Assembly: GCA_027306925.1 (NCBI GenBank)
Contig: DAHUXW010000072.1
Coordinates: forward strand, 1 to 40,692
Direction: 5' to 3'
Length of the DNA stretch: 40,692 nucleotides
Origin: Acidimicrobiaceae bacterium
GTDB taxonomy: Bacteria > Actinomycetota > Acidimicrobiia > Acidimicrobiales > Bog-793
In this document: positions 9,979 to 19,336 of the stretch, in pieces
Position numbering within the stretch: the stretch's first letter is position 1
How the letters are laid out: every line of letters starts with the position of its first letter
The notes under the pieces: model-generated
Told to the model about the DNA's origin: nothing
The model's database searches: none
What the model saw: the letters and a program-made list of their open reading frames with translations, nothing else
Program-made: the position numbers and the translations under genes

Positions 9979-10767
9979 TTACGGCCGTGGTGCGCCGTGA
10001 CTTGAGAGATCGGCGAGAAGCGGCGGGATGTCCGCGAGCGCCGCCGCCGTGCGCCGGCGCGGGTGGGCGACCGACGGACGGTCGACGAGCTCGCGGCGCC
10101 AGGTCGTGTGGTACGGGACGTGGATCGCCCATCCGCCGATCTCGAGCACGGGCTCGACGTCCGAGCGCTCGCTGTTGCCCACCATGAGGAACTCCTCGGC
10201 CGGGCATGCGAGCGTTCGGAGGAGCTCCTCGTAGGTCGCGGTCGACTTCTCGCTCACGATCTCGACGTGCGCCAGGTGCCGACGCAAGCCGCTGCGCTCG
10301 AGCTTCCGCTCCTGGTCGACGAGGTCGCCTTTCGTCACGAGCACGACCGGGTGCGTCCGCGCGAGCGCCTCGAGCGCCTCCTCGGCTCCGGGGAGCACCT
10401 CGACCGGGTGCGCCATGAGGCGCCGGCCGATGTCCAGCACCGAGCGGACGAGTGACCCGTCGACCGAGCCGAGGTCGAGGTCGAGCACGGTCTCGATCGC
10501 GCTGAGCGTGAAGCCCTTCGCCCCGTAGCCGAACAGCTCGAGGTTCTGCGCCTCGCGCTCGTGGAGCATCTCGGCGAGCACGCAGGGCGTCGTCGAGCCC
10601 GCGAGGAGCTCGCCGAGCTCCCTCGCCGCCTCGTCGAACAGGTCCTGGCATCGCCACAGCGTGTCGTCTCCGTCGACACCGACGAGGCGCACGGGTCTCA
10701 CGGCCACCTCCGGGTCCGACGCTCGACGGCGCAGGGAGCGAGCCGGCGCCGCGGCGCGCCCCGCCAT
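9979..10767 (-). CDS. HAD-family hydrolase
   Basis: VGVDGDDTLW (motif I), VVLVTKGD (motif II), EFLMVGNSERSDVEP (motif IV). Confidence 0.85.
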   Translation of the reverse strand: MAGRAAAPARSLRRRASDPEVAVRPVRLVGVDGDDTLWRCQDLFDEAARELGELLAGSTTPCVLAEMLHEREAQNLELFGYGAKGFTLSAIETVLDLDLGSVDGSLVRSVLDIGRRLMAHPVEVLPGAEEALEALARTHPVVLVTKGDLVDQERKLERSGLRRHLAHVEIVSEKSTATYEELLRTLACPAEEFLMVGNSERSDVEPVLEIGGWAIHVPYHTTWRRELVDRPSVAHPRRRTAAALADIPPLLADLSSHGAPRP

Positions 10768-10845
10768 GCTAGGCGCCGCCGCGCCGGCGCCCGTCCGCGG
10801 TACCGCGCTGCCGCCCGTCCCCGACCGCCCGTCGCGACCCGCCGG

Positions 10846-11328
10846 TCAGGCGTCGGCGACGTCGACCACGGTCGCGCCAGTCGCGCGCACGAGATCTGCG
10901 GGCGAGACCGTGAACACGCTGCGCGGCGTGCCTGCAGCAGCCCACACGTGCTCGTGCGCGAGCACTCGCTCGTCCATGTAGACGGCGATCGCGTCGTCGT
11001 GGCCGACCGGCGGCACGCCGCCGATCGCGTATCCGGTCCGTGCGCGCACGAACGCGCCGCTCGCTCGCTCGACGTCGTCGCCGACCACGATCGCGAGCTT
11101 CGCCTCGTCGACCCGGTCCGCGCCGGAGGCGAGGACGAGTACGGGCGCGTCCTCCCGGACCGCCCGGAACACGAGCGACTTCAGGATCTGCGCGACGTCA
11201 CAGCCGAGCGCCTCGGCGGCCTCGGCGGCCGACCGGGTGCTCTCGGGCATCTCTCGCACGTCGCCGCGCAGGCCGAGGCGCGCGAGGGCGCCGGCCACCC
11301 GTGAGCTGCTCGCGCTCGGCGTCGCCAC
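10846..11328 (-). CDS. YbaK/EbsC (Cys-tRNA(Pro)/prolyl-tRNA deacylase) domain protein
   Basis: VAQILKSLVFRA...DAPVLVLASGADRVDEAKLA..., ARTGYAIGGVPPVGH, VFTVSPADLVRATGATVVDV; GTG start at 11326-11328. Confidence 0.85.
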   Translation of the reverse strand: MATPSASSSRVAGALARLGLRGDVREMPESTRSAAEAAEALGCDVAQILKSLVFRAVREDAPVLVLASGADRVDEAKLAIVVGDDVERASGAFVRARTGYAIGGVPPVGHDDAIAVYMDERVLAHEHVWAAAGTPRSVFTVSPADLVRATGATVVDVADA

Positions 11329-11352
11329 GCGAGCAGCGTACCGAGGCGTTGA

Positions 11353-12625
11353 ATGGTAAGGGGCCGCGCGATAGTTAAGCGCGCGATGTAGTCTGACTGT
11401 GTGGAGCTCAGCGAGGAGAGCCTGGCGCGGTTCTTCTCCTTGACCTCCCCGTTCCTCGACGAGCGCCAGCGCCGGCTCGTCGCGGCCGCGGTCGCAGACG
11501 TGCTCGGTCGTGGTGGACAGGCCCGGGTCGCCACGGCTGCGGGTATCAGTCGCAACACCGTGATCGGGGGCGCGAAGGAGCTCGCCGAGCATCCTGTCCT
11601 CCAGGACCGCGTCCGCCGGCCGGGAGCTGGGCCGAAGCGCCGCATCGACGTCGATCCGGAGCTGCTCGTCACGCTCGACTCCCTCGTCGAGCCCGGTAGC
11701 CGCGGGGACCCGATGAGCCCGCTGCGCTGGACGCTCAAGTCGACTCGAGTCCTTGCCGCCGAGCTCGCCCGCCTCGGCCATCGCGCCGGGGCGAACCTCG
11801 TCGGCGAGCTGCTGCACTACATGGGCTACAGCCTCCAGGCCAACGCCAAGGTCACCGAGGGTGCCCAGCACCCCGACAGGGACGCGCAGTTCTGCTACAT
11901 CAACGATCGAGCCGCCGAGCACCTTGGCGCAGGTGAGCCGGTGATCAGTGTCGACTGCACGAAGAAGGAGAACGTCGGCGACTACGCGAACGTCGGGCGT
12001 GAATGGGAACCCGAGGGAACGCCGACACGCACCCAGGTGCACGACTTTCCCGACGAGGAGATGGGAAAGGCGATCCCCTACGGCGTCCTCGACATTGGCG
12101 CGAACGAAGGCTGGGTGAACGTCGGCGACGACCACGACACCCCAGCATTTGCCGTCGCGTCGATCGCCCGGTGGTGGGAGCGCATGGGAAAGGCTCGCTA
12201 CCCCGAGGCGACGAGGCTGATGATCACCGCGGACGCGGGCGGCTCGAACGCCTACCGATCACGGGTGTTCAAGGTCGAGCTCGCGAAGCTCGCGGCGACG
12301 ATCGGGCTCGTGATCACCGTCTGCCACATGCCGCCTGGGACCTCGAAGTGGAACAAGATCGAGCACCGCCTCTTCAGCTTCATCACGATGGACTGGAGGG
12401 GAAAGCCGCTCACCACCTACCGGGCCGTCGTCGAGCTCATCGCTACGACGACGGCCACGACCGGACTGCGGGTCGAGGCAGATCTCGATACCCGCCCCTA
12501 TCCGGTCGGGGTCAAGATCAGCGGCAAAGAGCTCGCTGCGGTCCCTCTCCGGCCGCACGACTGGCATCCCGACTGGAACTACTCGATCCTGCCACCCTAA
12601 CCGCGCACTTTATTGACCCACGAGC
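11353..12625 (+). mobile_element. ISAzo13-family-like insertion sequence (ends approximate)
   Basis: Intact ISAzo13/Rhodopirellula-type DDE transposase; partial inverted similarity of flanks: left TTAAGCGCGCGAT vs right reverse complement TAAAGTGCGCGGT. Boundaries not certain. Confidence 0.6.
11401..12600 (+). CDS. ISAzo13-family transposase
   Basis: FFSLTSPFLDERQRRLVAA..., ISVDCTKKENVGDYANVGREWEP, HDFPDEEMGKAIPYGVLDIGANEGWVNVG, ITADAGGSNAYRSRVFK, CHMPPGTSKWNKIEHRLFSFI. Confidence 0.92.
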   Translation: MELSEESLARFFSLTSPFLDERQRRLVAAAVADVLGRGGQARVATAAGISRNTVIGGAKELAEHPVLQDRVRRPGAGPKRRIDVDPELLVTLDSLVEPGSRGDPMSPLRWTLKSTRVLAAELARLGHRAGANLVGELLHYMGYSLQANAKVTEGAQHPDRDAQFCYINDRAAEHLGAGEPVISVDCTKKENVGDYANVGREWEPEGTPTRTQVHDFPDEEMGKAIPYGVLDIGANEGWVNVGDDHDTPAFAVASIARWWERMGKARYPEATRLMITADAGGSNAYRSRVFKVELAKLAATIGLVITVCHMPPGTSKWNKIEHRLFSFITMDWRGKPLTTYRAVVELIATTTATTGLRVEADLDTRPYPVGVKISGKELAAVPLRPHDWHPDWNYSILPP

Positions 12626-13050
12626 CCGTACTTCAAAGGTGGATTGTGGCGCTCATGTTCTGCCCACTTGCCGCTCGGGTGCATCGGGATGGTGAAACGT
12701 GGCCTAGTTCTACTTGGGCTCTCAAACGCTTGACGTTGTGACAGGTTTCAAGCAGCAGCTCCAAGGTGCGCGTTGATGAAGGTGAGGGGGATCTGGATCA
12801 AACATCGCCGATCGTGCACCTTAATTACGCTTTCCAGTGATAGCCCTGGGAAGCGGCGGCGGACCAGATTGGCCACGCCTCGATTGGCGTCACCAAGAGT
12901 GAATTGCTTAGGTGAGAACTAGCCTCCCCTTGATTTGAATTAACGAAAAATGTACAATTCGCAGTCGATCGGCCAACGCCTCTATGACGGACTCTAGCAA
13001 CGCTTCGACCGGTCACGAAATGCAGCCATGAGCCGCGGGTCGACAAGGGG

Positions 13051-14730
13051 ATGGTCGTGCGAATATTGGTGGAGAAGTATCCGTCTGGTAGCAGTGTTCG
13101 GTTACGATTATCGGTCTTCGCCCTCGCCGTGCTCGCTGTGATGTTGGCATTCACTACCGTCTCCACCAAGTCCGCGACTGCTTCGGCGAAGAACGCCAAT
13201 TTGGATGGCACATGGAAAGTGGTCGCCGGGGGCTCGACTGGCTTCCTCGTTATTTCCGGTGAGAACGTTAATACCGGTTCCTTCGGCGGCGAGATTGAGG
13301 GAGGAAGTTCGAGGAGCCCGTTGAAAATCGTGGCTGGCCGAGTGTCGGGTAATCAGTTTTCATTGACGTGTGAGATCGCGGGGACTGTCGTCGGCGAGCA
13401 TGGCGCTCAATTCGACTACGGCGGTACCGTGAACGGCAATGACATGAGTATCAAAGAGACTGGACTTCGCGTTTGGCACAACGGACATCCCGTCGATGCG
13501 ACGTACAAGAATCCGGGTCCCTGGCCCGGCACACGTGAGTCCAAGGGTCCAGCCGTATCGAGTGTCACACCGGCCGCGGGCCTCATAGCGGGTGGCACCA
13601 ACATCGCCATCTCGGGCTCGGGGTTCTTGAAAGCTGATGGCGTCCACTTTCGAATGTCCGACGGCAAGTTGATCAGCGTCGCATCCTTCAGTGTCGCGAG
13701 TGATTCACTGATTAACGCGGTTCTCCCGAATATCGAGAATCAGGCGGATTTCAAACTGAACCTGTTCCCCTCGGACGTCATCGTATCGGTGGGGACCAAA
13801 GATTCTCCGATATCGACGCATGACGCATTCACCTTTGAGCGACTCACCGTCACTGGATTGAGTATTCACACTGGTCTTCCCGATGGTGGCACTGATGTGA
13901 AAGTGAAGGGAAGCGGATTTATCGGCGTCACGAAGGTTGAATTTAGGCCCGCGCGATTGGTTTCGCTCGATTCGGCTCTGGAAGGAGTGATCGTTCGAGT
14001 CGAGAGTCCCACCGAGCTGTTGGTACAGGTCCCCAAGGGCAAAAATCTAATTTCGCCGGGATTGACTTCCTATTTGACCAACGTCGTGGTGTCGGTAGGT
14101 TCGCTAGATAGTGCCGTCACCAAGGCTGACCAGTATTCCTATGAATTCTTGCTGCTGACCAAGGTGTCGCCGTCGAGCGGCCCCTTTACGGGCGGCAATG
14201 AAATTCTGCTATCAGGAAGCGACTTCCCTCAAGTCTCAAACGTCTACTTTCTCTACGACCCCAACAAAGCGGGTGTGAACGCCCGTTACACCCTGGTGAG
14301 CCCCAATCGAATTCGAGTTCTCGTGCCAGATATGTCTGGCTTCGCACCGCCAGGGATTCATAGTCTCAAGGTAGACATCATCGTGACGGCTCTAGGTACT
14401 TCAACGAAGGCCCATCCGACCGATCAATACATATTGGCTAATCTTGAGGTTCGTTCCCTCTCACCGAGCACTGGTCCCGCCGGAGGCACGACGAGAGTCA
14501 CCCTGAGTGGCTCGGGTCTCACCGGGGCGACGGCCGTGACCCTGAGTAATGGCACGCAGTCATTCAAGGTCACCCCGGTCGTCTCGTCGGACACCTCGCT
14601 CACCTTCACCACGCCCTCGCTCGCCAAGCTCAAGAGCGTCACCGCGCTGGGCTTTCACGTCACCGTGTCGGTGGGGAGCGTGACGAGCAGTACGGGCAAG
14701 AGTCCACTCTTCACCTATTTGAAGAAATAG
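13051..14730 (+). CDS. Secreted protein with four IPT/TIG-like domains
   Basis: Signal-peptide-like N-terminus (RLRLSVFALAVLAVMLAFTTVSTKSATASA) and four repeats: VSSVTPAAGLIAGGTNIAISGSGFL, VTGLSIHTGLPDGGTDVKVKGSGFI, LTKVSPSSGPFTGGNEILLSGSDFP, VRSLSPSTGPAGGTTRVTLSGSGLT. Lower GC than surroundings. Confidence 0.85.
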   Translation: MVVRILVEKYPSGSSVRLRLSVFALAVLAVMLAFTTVSTKSATASAKNANLDGTWKVVAGGSTGFLVISGENVNTGSFGGEIEGGSSRSPLKIVAGRVSGNQFSLTCEIAGTVVGEHGAQFDYGGTVNGNDMSIKETGLRVWHNGHPVDATYKNPGPWPGTRESKGPAVSSVTPAAGLIAGGTNIAISGSGFLKADGVHFRMSDGKLISVASFSVASDSLINAVLPNIENQADFKLNLFPSDVIVSVGTKDSPISTHDAFTFERLTVTGLSIHTGLPDGGTDVKVKGSGFIGVTKVEFRPARLVSLDSALEGVIVRVESPTELLVQVPKGKNLISPGLTSYLTNVVVSVGSLDSAVTKADQYSYEFLLLTKVSPSSGPFTGGNEILLSGSDFPQVSNVYFLYDPNKAGVNARYTLVSPNRIRVLVPDMSGFAPPGIHSLKVDIIVTALGTSTKAHPTDQYILANLEVRSLSPSTGPAGGTTRVTLSGSGLTGATAVTLSNGTQSFKVTPVVSSDTSLTFTTPSLAKLKSVTALGFHVTVSVGSVTSSTGKSPLFTYLKK

Positions 14731-14868
14731 GGGTCCCGTGATTTGAAAGGAGCAACCTGTTTTCAATCTGGCGGCTTCAAGGAGTCAACGCAACACTTGG
14801 TGAGTCACTCTTGAGATGACGACAATCCAGGGAGATCCCGCGGAAAGCCCAATTAACCAAAGAGCAGC

Positions 14869-15137
14869 GACAACTCGCGTTTCGACTCAGGAAGGTTGGT
14901 TGGACGCTCAAGGCAATCGGCAGGGCCGTCGGATTCAGTCACACGAGCATTCGCGCCATCTTGTTGAGTCATCAGTAGGGGGTCGCTCCCTACTCGTGGG
15001 TTCTTCGTAGTGGCCGTCGTAATGTCCACGAGCGTGAAGAGATCCTGCTGGGGCTTCATCGTGGTGAGTCGATGCGCGCCATTGCCCGCGCTCTTGGTCG
15101 TGCGCACTCGACAGTAAGCCGAGAGGTAGCCGCGTGG
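14869..15137 (+). pseudogene. Truncated IS30-like transposase N-terminus with internal TAG
   Basis: One frame reads LTKEQRQLAFRLRKVGWTLKAIGRAVGFSHTSIRAILLSHQ-TAG-GVAPYSWVLRSGRRNVHEREEILLGLHRGESMRAIARALGRAHSTVSREVAA, then loses similarity just before tRNA-Gly; IS30-type HTH motif. Confidence 0.65.
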
Positions 15138-15183
15138 CCCAGCGACGTTGACGCTGTCCAGGTGCGCTACCAGGCAATACCGG

Positions 15184-15257
<74 letters not shown>

Positions 15258-15368
15258 GAGACGCGCCTCGGAGTCTAGCGGAGCCCCCGACCGCCCTTGA
15301 GCTGGACCTTCGACGGCGCGCGTGCGCCGTCCTACACTCTGGCCGGCCGAGGAGAGGGGGCAGCTGTC

Positions 15369-18038
15369 GTGCCGTACGTGTTCGACTTCGACCACCCACA
15401 CGACGTCGCGCCGCGCCGGTTGCGGGCGCTGCTCGGCGGCAAGGGGGCGAACCTCGCCGAGATGACCTCCGTGCTCGGGCTGCCCGTGCCGCCGGGGTTC
15501 ACGATCTCGACCGAGGCGTGCCGCGAGTACCTCGCGCGCGGGTGGCCGGAGGTGCTCGACGAGGAGATCGCCGAGCACCTCGGCAACCTCGAGCGGTCGT
15601 TCGGCCGGCGCCTCGGCGACGGCGAGGACCCGCTCCTCGTCTCGGTGCGCTCGGGCGCGCAGTTCTCGATGCCAGGCATGATGGACACGGTCCTCGACCT
15701 CGGGCTGAACGACCGGTCGGTCGCGGGCCTCGCTGCGCAGACGGCCGACGAGCGGTTCGCGTACGACTCGTACCGGCGGTTCGTCGCGATGTACGCCCGC
15801 ATCGTGCTCGGCCTCGACGCGGCGCCGTTCGACGCGGCGTTCGAGGACGAGAAGGTCGCGGCCGGCGTCGAGAGCGACGCCGCGCTGCCGACCGACGCGC
15901 TTCGCCGTGTCGTCGCGACCTCGAAGGCCCTGGTCGAGCGGGCGACGGGCGCGGCCTTCCCCGACGAGCCGGCGGCGCAGCTGCGCGGCGCGATCGAGGC
16001 CGTGTTCTCGTCGTGGCTCGGACCGCGGGCGCGCGCGTATCGCGAGCGGGAGCACATCGCCCACGATCTCGGGACCGCGGTGACGGTGCAGGCCATGGTC
16101 TTCGGCAACCGCGACGACGACTCCGGGACCGGCGTGGCGTTCACCCGGGACCCGGCGACGGGCGAGCGCCGTCCCTACGGCGACTTCCTCGTGAACGCGC
16201 AGGGCGAGGACGTAGTCGCCGGCATCCGCAACACGCTCCCGCTCGCGGCGCTCGCCGAGCGTTTCCCGGACGTCCACGGCCAGCTCGTCGAGGTCTTCGA
16301 ACGGCTCGAGGCGCACTTTCGCGACATGTGCGACATCGAGTTCACGATCGAGCAGGGCCGGCTGTGGATGCTCCAGACGCGGGTCGGCAAGCGCACGGGC
16401 CGGGCCGCGCTCCGCATGGCCGTCGACATGGTCGACGAGCCCGTGATCGCGCTCAGCCACGCCGAGGCCGTCGCACGTGTCAGGCCGGAACAGATCGACG
16501 GCGTGCTCCACCCGCAGTTCGCCGGCGGGGATGTAGTCGTCGCCACGCGTGGCCTCGGAGCGTCGCCGGGCGCGGCGGTCGGTCGTGTCGTGCTGAGCGC
16601 GGACGCCGCGGTCGACGCGGCCGCCCGGGGCGAGAGCGTCGTGCTCGTGACCAACGAGACGTCCCCCGAGGACGTCCGCGGGATGCTCGCCGCCACCGGG
16701 ATCCTGACCCGTCGCGGCGGCCTCGTGAGCCACGCCGCGGTCGTCGCCCGCGGCTGGGGAAAGCCGGCGGTCGTCGGCGCCGAGCGCGTCGAGATCTCGG
16801 GCGACGAGGTGCGGATCGCCGGCCAGGTCGTGCGCGCCGGCGACATGATCTCGATCGACGGATCGTCCGGGGTGGTGGTCGTCGGGGCCGTCGAGCTCGC
16901 GTCCGCCGAACCGCCCGAGACGCTCGAGACCGTGCTCGCGTGGGCCGACGAGATCCGAGCCGGCCGGCTGGGCGTGCGTGCGAACGCGGACAACGGGCCG
17001 GACGCGGCGAACGCGCGCCGGCTCGGTGCCGAGGGCATCGGCCTGTGCAGGACCGAGCACATGTTCCTCGCCGAGGACCGGCTCCCCATCGTCCGACGCA
17101 TGATCCTCGCGACGGACCCCACCGAGGAGGCCGCGGCGCTCGCGGCGCTCCGTGAGGTCCAGCGCGAGGACTTCGCCCACATCCTCGAGGCGATGGACGG
17201 CCTGCCGGTCACCGTGCGCCTCCTCGACCCGCCGCTGCACGAGTTCCTGCCGGACGTGTCCGCGCTCGCGCTCAAGGCGGCGATGGAGGGGCTCAGCCCG
17301 ATCGAGGAGCGCCTGTACGAGGCGGCGCGCTCCTGGCACGAGCTCAACCCGATGCTCGGGACGCGAGGGGTCAGGCTCGGGATCGTCAAGCCGGGCCTCT
17401 ACGCGATGCAGGTCAGCGCGCTCGTCGACGCGGCCGTGGAACGGCTCGCGCTCGGCGGTCGTCCGGTCATCGAGGTCATGATCCCCCTCACCGTCTCGCG
17501 CGAGGAGCTCGCGCTCGCACGCAGCTGGGTCGAGGATGCGATCGCCGAGTCGCGTGCGGCCGCCCGCGGGCTCGACATCCGGATCGGCACGATGGTGGAG
17601 ACACCGAGGGCGGCGCTTCGCGCGGGGGAGCTCGCGCAGGCCGCGGACTTCTTCTCGTTCGGCACGAACGACCTCACCCAGATGACGTTCGGGTTCTCGC
17701 GCGACGACGTCGAGGCGCGAATGATGGCGATCTACCTCGAGCGGGGTCTCATCCCGGCGAACCCGTTCGAGCGCATCGACGCCGAGGGCGTCGGCGAGCT
17801 CGTCCGGACCGCCGCGCTGCGCGGGCGCGAGGCGAACCCGTCGATCAAGCTCGGCATCTGCGGCGAGCACGGCGGCGATCCCGAGTCGATCGCCTTCTTC
17901 GCGGAGATCGGCCTCGACTACGTGAGCTGCTCGCCGTTCCGGATACCGATCGCGCGCCTCGCCGCCGCGCAGGCGTTGCTCGCGCTCGACGCACGAGGAA
18001 TCGGCCGGGACGTCGCCGCCGCGGACGCGACGGCCTAG
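15369..18038 (+). CDS. ppdK: Pyruvate, phosphate dikinase
   Basis: LLGGKGANLAEMTSVLGLPVPPGFTISTEAC, SVRSGAQFSMPGMMDTVLDLGLN, GILTRRGGLVSHAAVVARGWGKPAVVG, FFSFGTNDLTQMTFGFSRDDV, LGICGEHGGDPESI. Confidence 0.95.
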   Translation: MPYVFDFDHPHDVAPRRLRALLGGKGANLAEMTSVLGLPVPPGFTISTEACREYLARGWPEVLDEEIAEHLGNLERSFGRRLGDGEDPLLVSVRSGAQFSMPGMMDTVLDLGLNDRSVAGLAAQTADERFAYDSYRRFVAMYARIVLGLDAAPFDAAFEDEKVAAGVESDAALPTDALRRVVATSKALVERATGAAFPDEPAAQLRGAIEAVFSSWLGPRARAYREREHIAHDLGTAVTVQAMVFGNRDDDSGTGVAFTRDPATGERRPYGDFLVNAQGEDVVAGIRNTLPLAALAERFPDVHGQLVEVFERLEAHFRDMCDIEFTIEQGRLWMLQTRVGKRTGRAALRMAVDMVDEPVIALSHAEAVARVRPEQIDGVLHPQFAGGDVVVATRGLGASPGAAVGRVVLSADAAVDAAARGESVVLVTNETSPEDVRGMLAATGILTRRGGLVSHAAVVARGWGKPAVVGAERVEISGDEVRIAGQVVRAGDMISIDGSSGVVVVGAVELASAEPPETLETVLAWADEIRAGRLGVRANADNGPDAANARRLGAEGIGLCRTEHMFLAEDRLPIVRRMILATDPTEEAAALAALREVQREDFAHILEAMDGLPVTVRLLDPPLHEFLPDVSALALKAAMEGLSPIEERLYEAARSWHELNPMLGTRGVRLGIVKPGLYAMQVSALVDAAVERLALGGRPVIEVMIPLTVSREELALARSWVEDAIAESRAAARGLDIRIGTMVETPRAALRAGELAQAADFFSFGTNDLTQMTFGFSRDDVEARMMAIYLERGLIPANPFERIDAEGVGELVRTAALRGREANPSIKLGICGEHGGDPESIAFFAEIGLDYVSCSPFRIPIARLAAAQALLALDARGIGRDVAAADATA

Positions 18039-19336
18039 GCCGCGCCTTCGACCGGGCCCGCGGCGAGCGGGCCCGATGGAGGCCCCGAGCGACGGCGCGC
18101 CCGTGCGAGCATCGCGATCCCGACGAGCGCCGCGCCCTCGCACGACGCCGCACCGACGCCGAGGCCGGTCCGCGCACCCGCGAGGTCCGTCACCCACCCG
18201 ATGATCGGCCCGCCGATCGGGGTCGATCCCATGAACGCGACCGACCACAGGGCCATCACTCGGCCGCGCATCGCCGGCGCTGCGGCGAGCTGCAGCGTGG
18301 AGTTGCTCCTCGAGAGGAACGAGACGCTCCCGTAGCCGACCGCGACGAGCGCGACGATCTCCGCGCCGATGTCCGGGGCGACGGCCGAGAGCAGGATCGC
18401 GCCGCCGAAGATCGACGCGGCCACGGTGAGCTCACGAAGGCCGGTGCCGCCGCGCGCCGCGGTCACCAGCCCGCCGATCACGGCGCCGGCACCCATCGCG
18501 GCCGTGATGAACCCGTACGCGCGCGCGCCGCCGTGGAACGTCTGCTGCGCGAGGACGGGAAGCGTGACCTGGAACTCGTACGCGAGGGTCCCGACGACCG
18601 CGATCATCACGAGCGGCACCGCGAGCTCGGGGTTGTGCGCGACGTACGCGAACCCCTCGCGCAGCTGTCCCCGCCCGCGCGCCACCGGTGGGCTCGGGCG
18701 GAGCTGAGCGCGGTCCATGGTCGTGAGCGATCCGACGACTGCGACGAAGCTCAGCGCGTTCGCGATGAAGCACCAGCCGACGCCGACGGTCGCGATGAGG
18801 AGCCCGGCGACCGCCGGGCCGATCGCCCGTGCCGCGTTGACGAGGGTCGAGTTCAGGCTCACCGCGTTCCGCAGGTGTTCGGCGCCGACCATCTCGAGCA
18901 CGAAAGCCTGTCGCGACGGGTTCTCGAAGCAGTTGTTGAGACCGAGGACCACCGCGAGCGCGCAGATCTCCCAGAAGCGGATCGAACCGGCGACGACGAG
19001 CACCCCGAGCGCGATCGCCTGCACGCCCATCATCGACTGGAGCACGACCATGAGACGCCGCTTGTCGACGCGGTCCGCGACGACGCCGGCGTATGGACCG
19101 AGGACGAGCACCGGCAGCGTCTGGAGAGCGACGACGAGACCGAGGTCGGTCGGCGAGTGCGTCGTCGTGATCACGAGCCACGCCTGCGCGGTCGCCTGCA
19201 TCCACGTGCCGATGAGGGAGATCGCTTGACCGGTGAAGAAGCGCCGGTAGTTCGGGTTCGCGAGCGCCGCAAACATCTGTCGGCCGAACGCGGCGCCCTG
19301 CGGCTCCGCCGCTCGCCGCGCGCCGCGCCCGGTCAC
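18035..19336 (-). CDS. MFS transporter (MFS_3 / enterobactin-exporter-like)
   Basis: FAALANPNYRRFFTGQAISLIGTWMQATAQAWLV...GVVADRVDKRRLM...NSTLVNAARAIGPAVAG; GTG start (19334-19336) overlaps the MarR stop by 4 bp. Confidence 0.88.
   Translation of the reverse strand: MTGRGARRAAEPQGAAFGRQMFAALANPNYRRFFTGQAISLIGTWMQATAQAWLVITTTHSPTDLGLVVALQTLPVLVLGPYAGVVADRVDKRRLMVVLQSMMGVQAIALGVLVVAGSIRFWEICALAVVLGLNNCFENPSRQAFVLEMVGAEHLRNAVSLNSTLVNAARAIGPAVAGLLIATVGVGWCFIANALSFVAVVGSLTTMDRAQLRPSPPVARGRGQLREGFAYVAHNPELAVPLVMIAVVGTLAYEFQVTLPVLAQQTFHGGARAYGFITAAMGAGAVIGGLVTAARGGTGLRELTVAASIFGGAILLSAVAPDIGAEIVALVAVGYGSVSFLSRSNSTLQLAAAPAMRGRVMALWSVAFMGSTPIGGPIIGWVTDLAGARTGLGVGAASCEGAALVGIAMLARARRRSGPPSGPLAAGPVEGAA
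18053..18075. terminator. GC-rich hairpin at ppdK/MFS convergent junction
   Basis: CGGGCCCGC-GGCGA-GCGGGCCCG, perfect 9-bp stem just past the ppdK stop. Confidence 0.4.

Noticed and set aside
7184-10657. 1157-aa minus-strand ORF
   Set aside because: Arg/Pro/Gly/Ala-rich off-frame translation of the GGDEF/EAL and HAD genes; no family motif.
12740-12830. Possible IS end-like sequence (GATCCAGATCCCCCTCACCTTCATCAACGCGCACC on the minus strand)
   Set aside because: Looks IS-like but no transposase similarity nearby and no matching inverted repeat identified.
15369-18038. ppdK as part of the sulfonate pathway (pyruvate to PEP)
   Set aside because: Metabolically plausible, but separated by the MFS/MarR operon on the opposite strand and lacking the shared operator; only proximity supports it.
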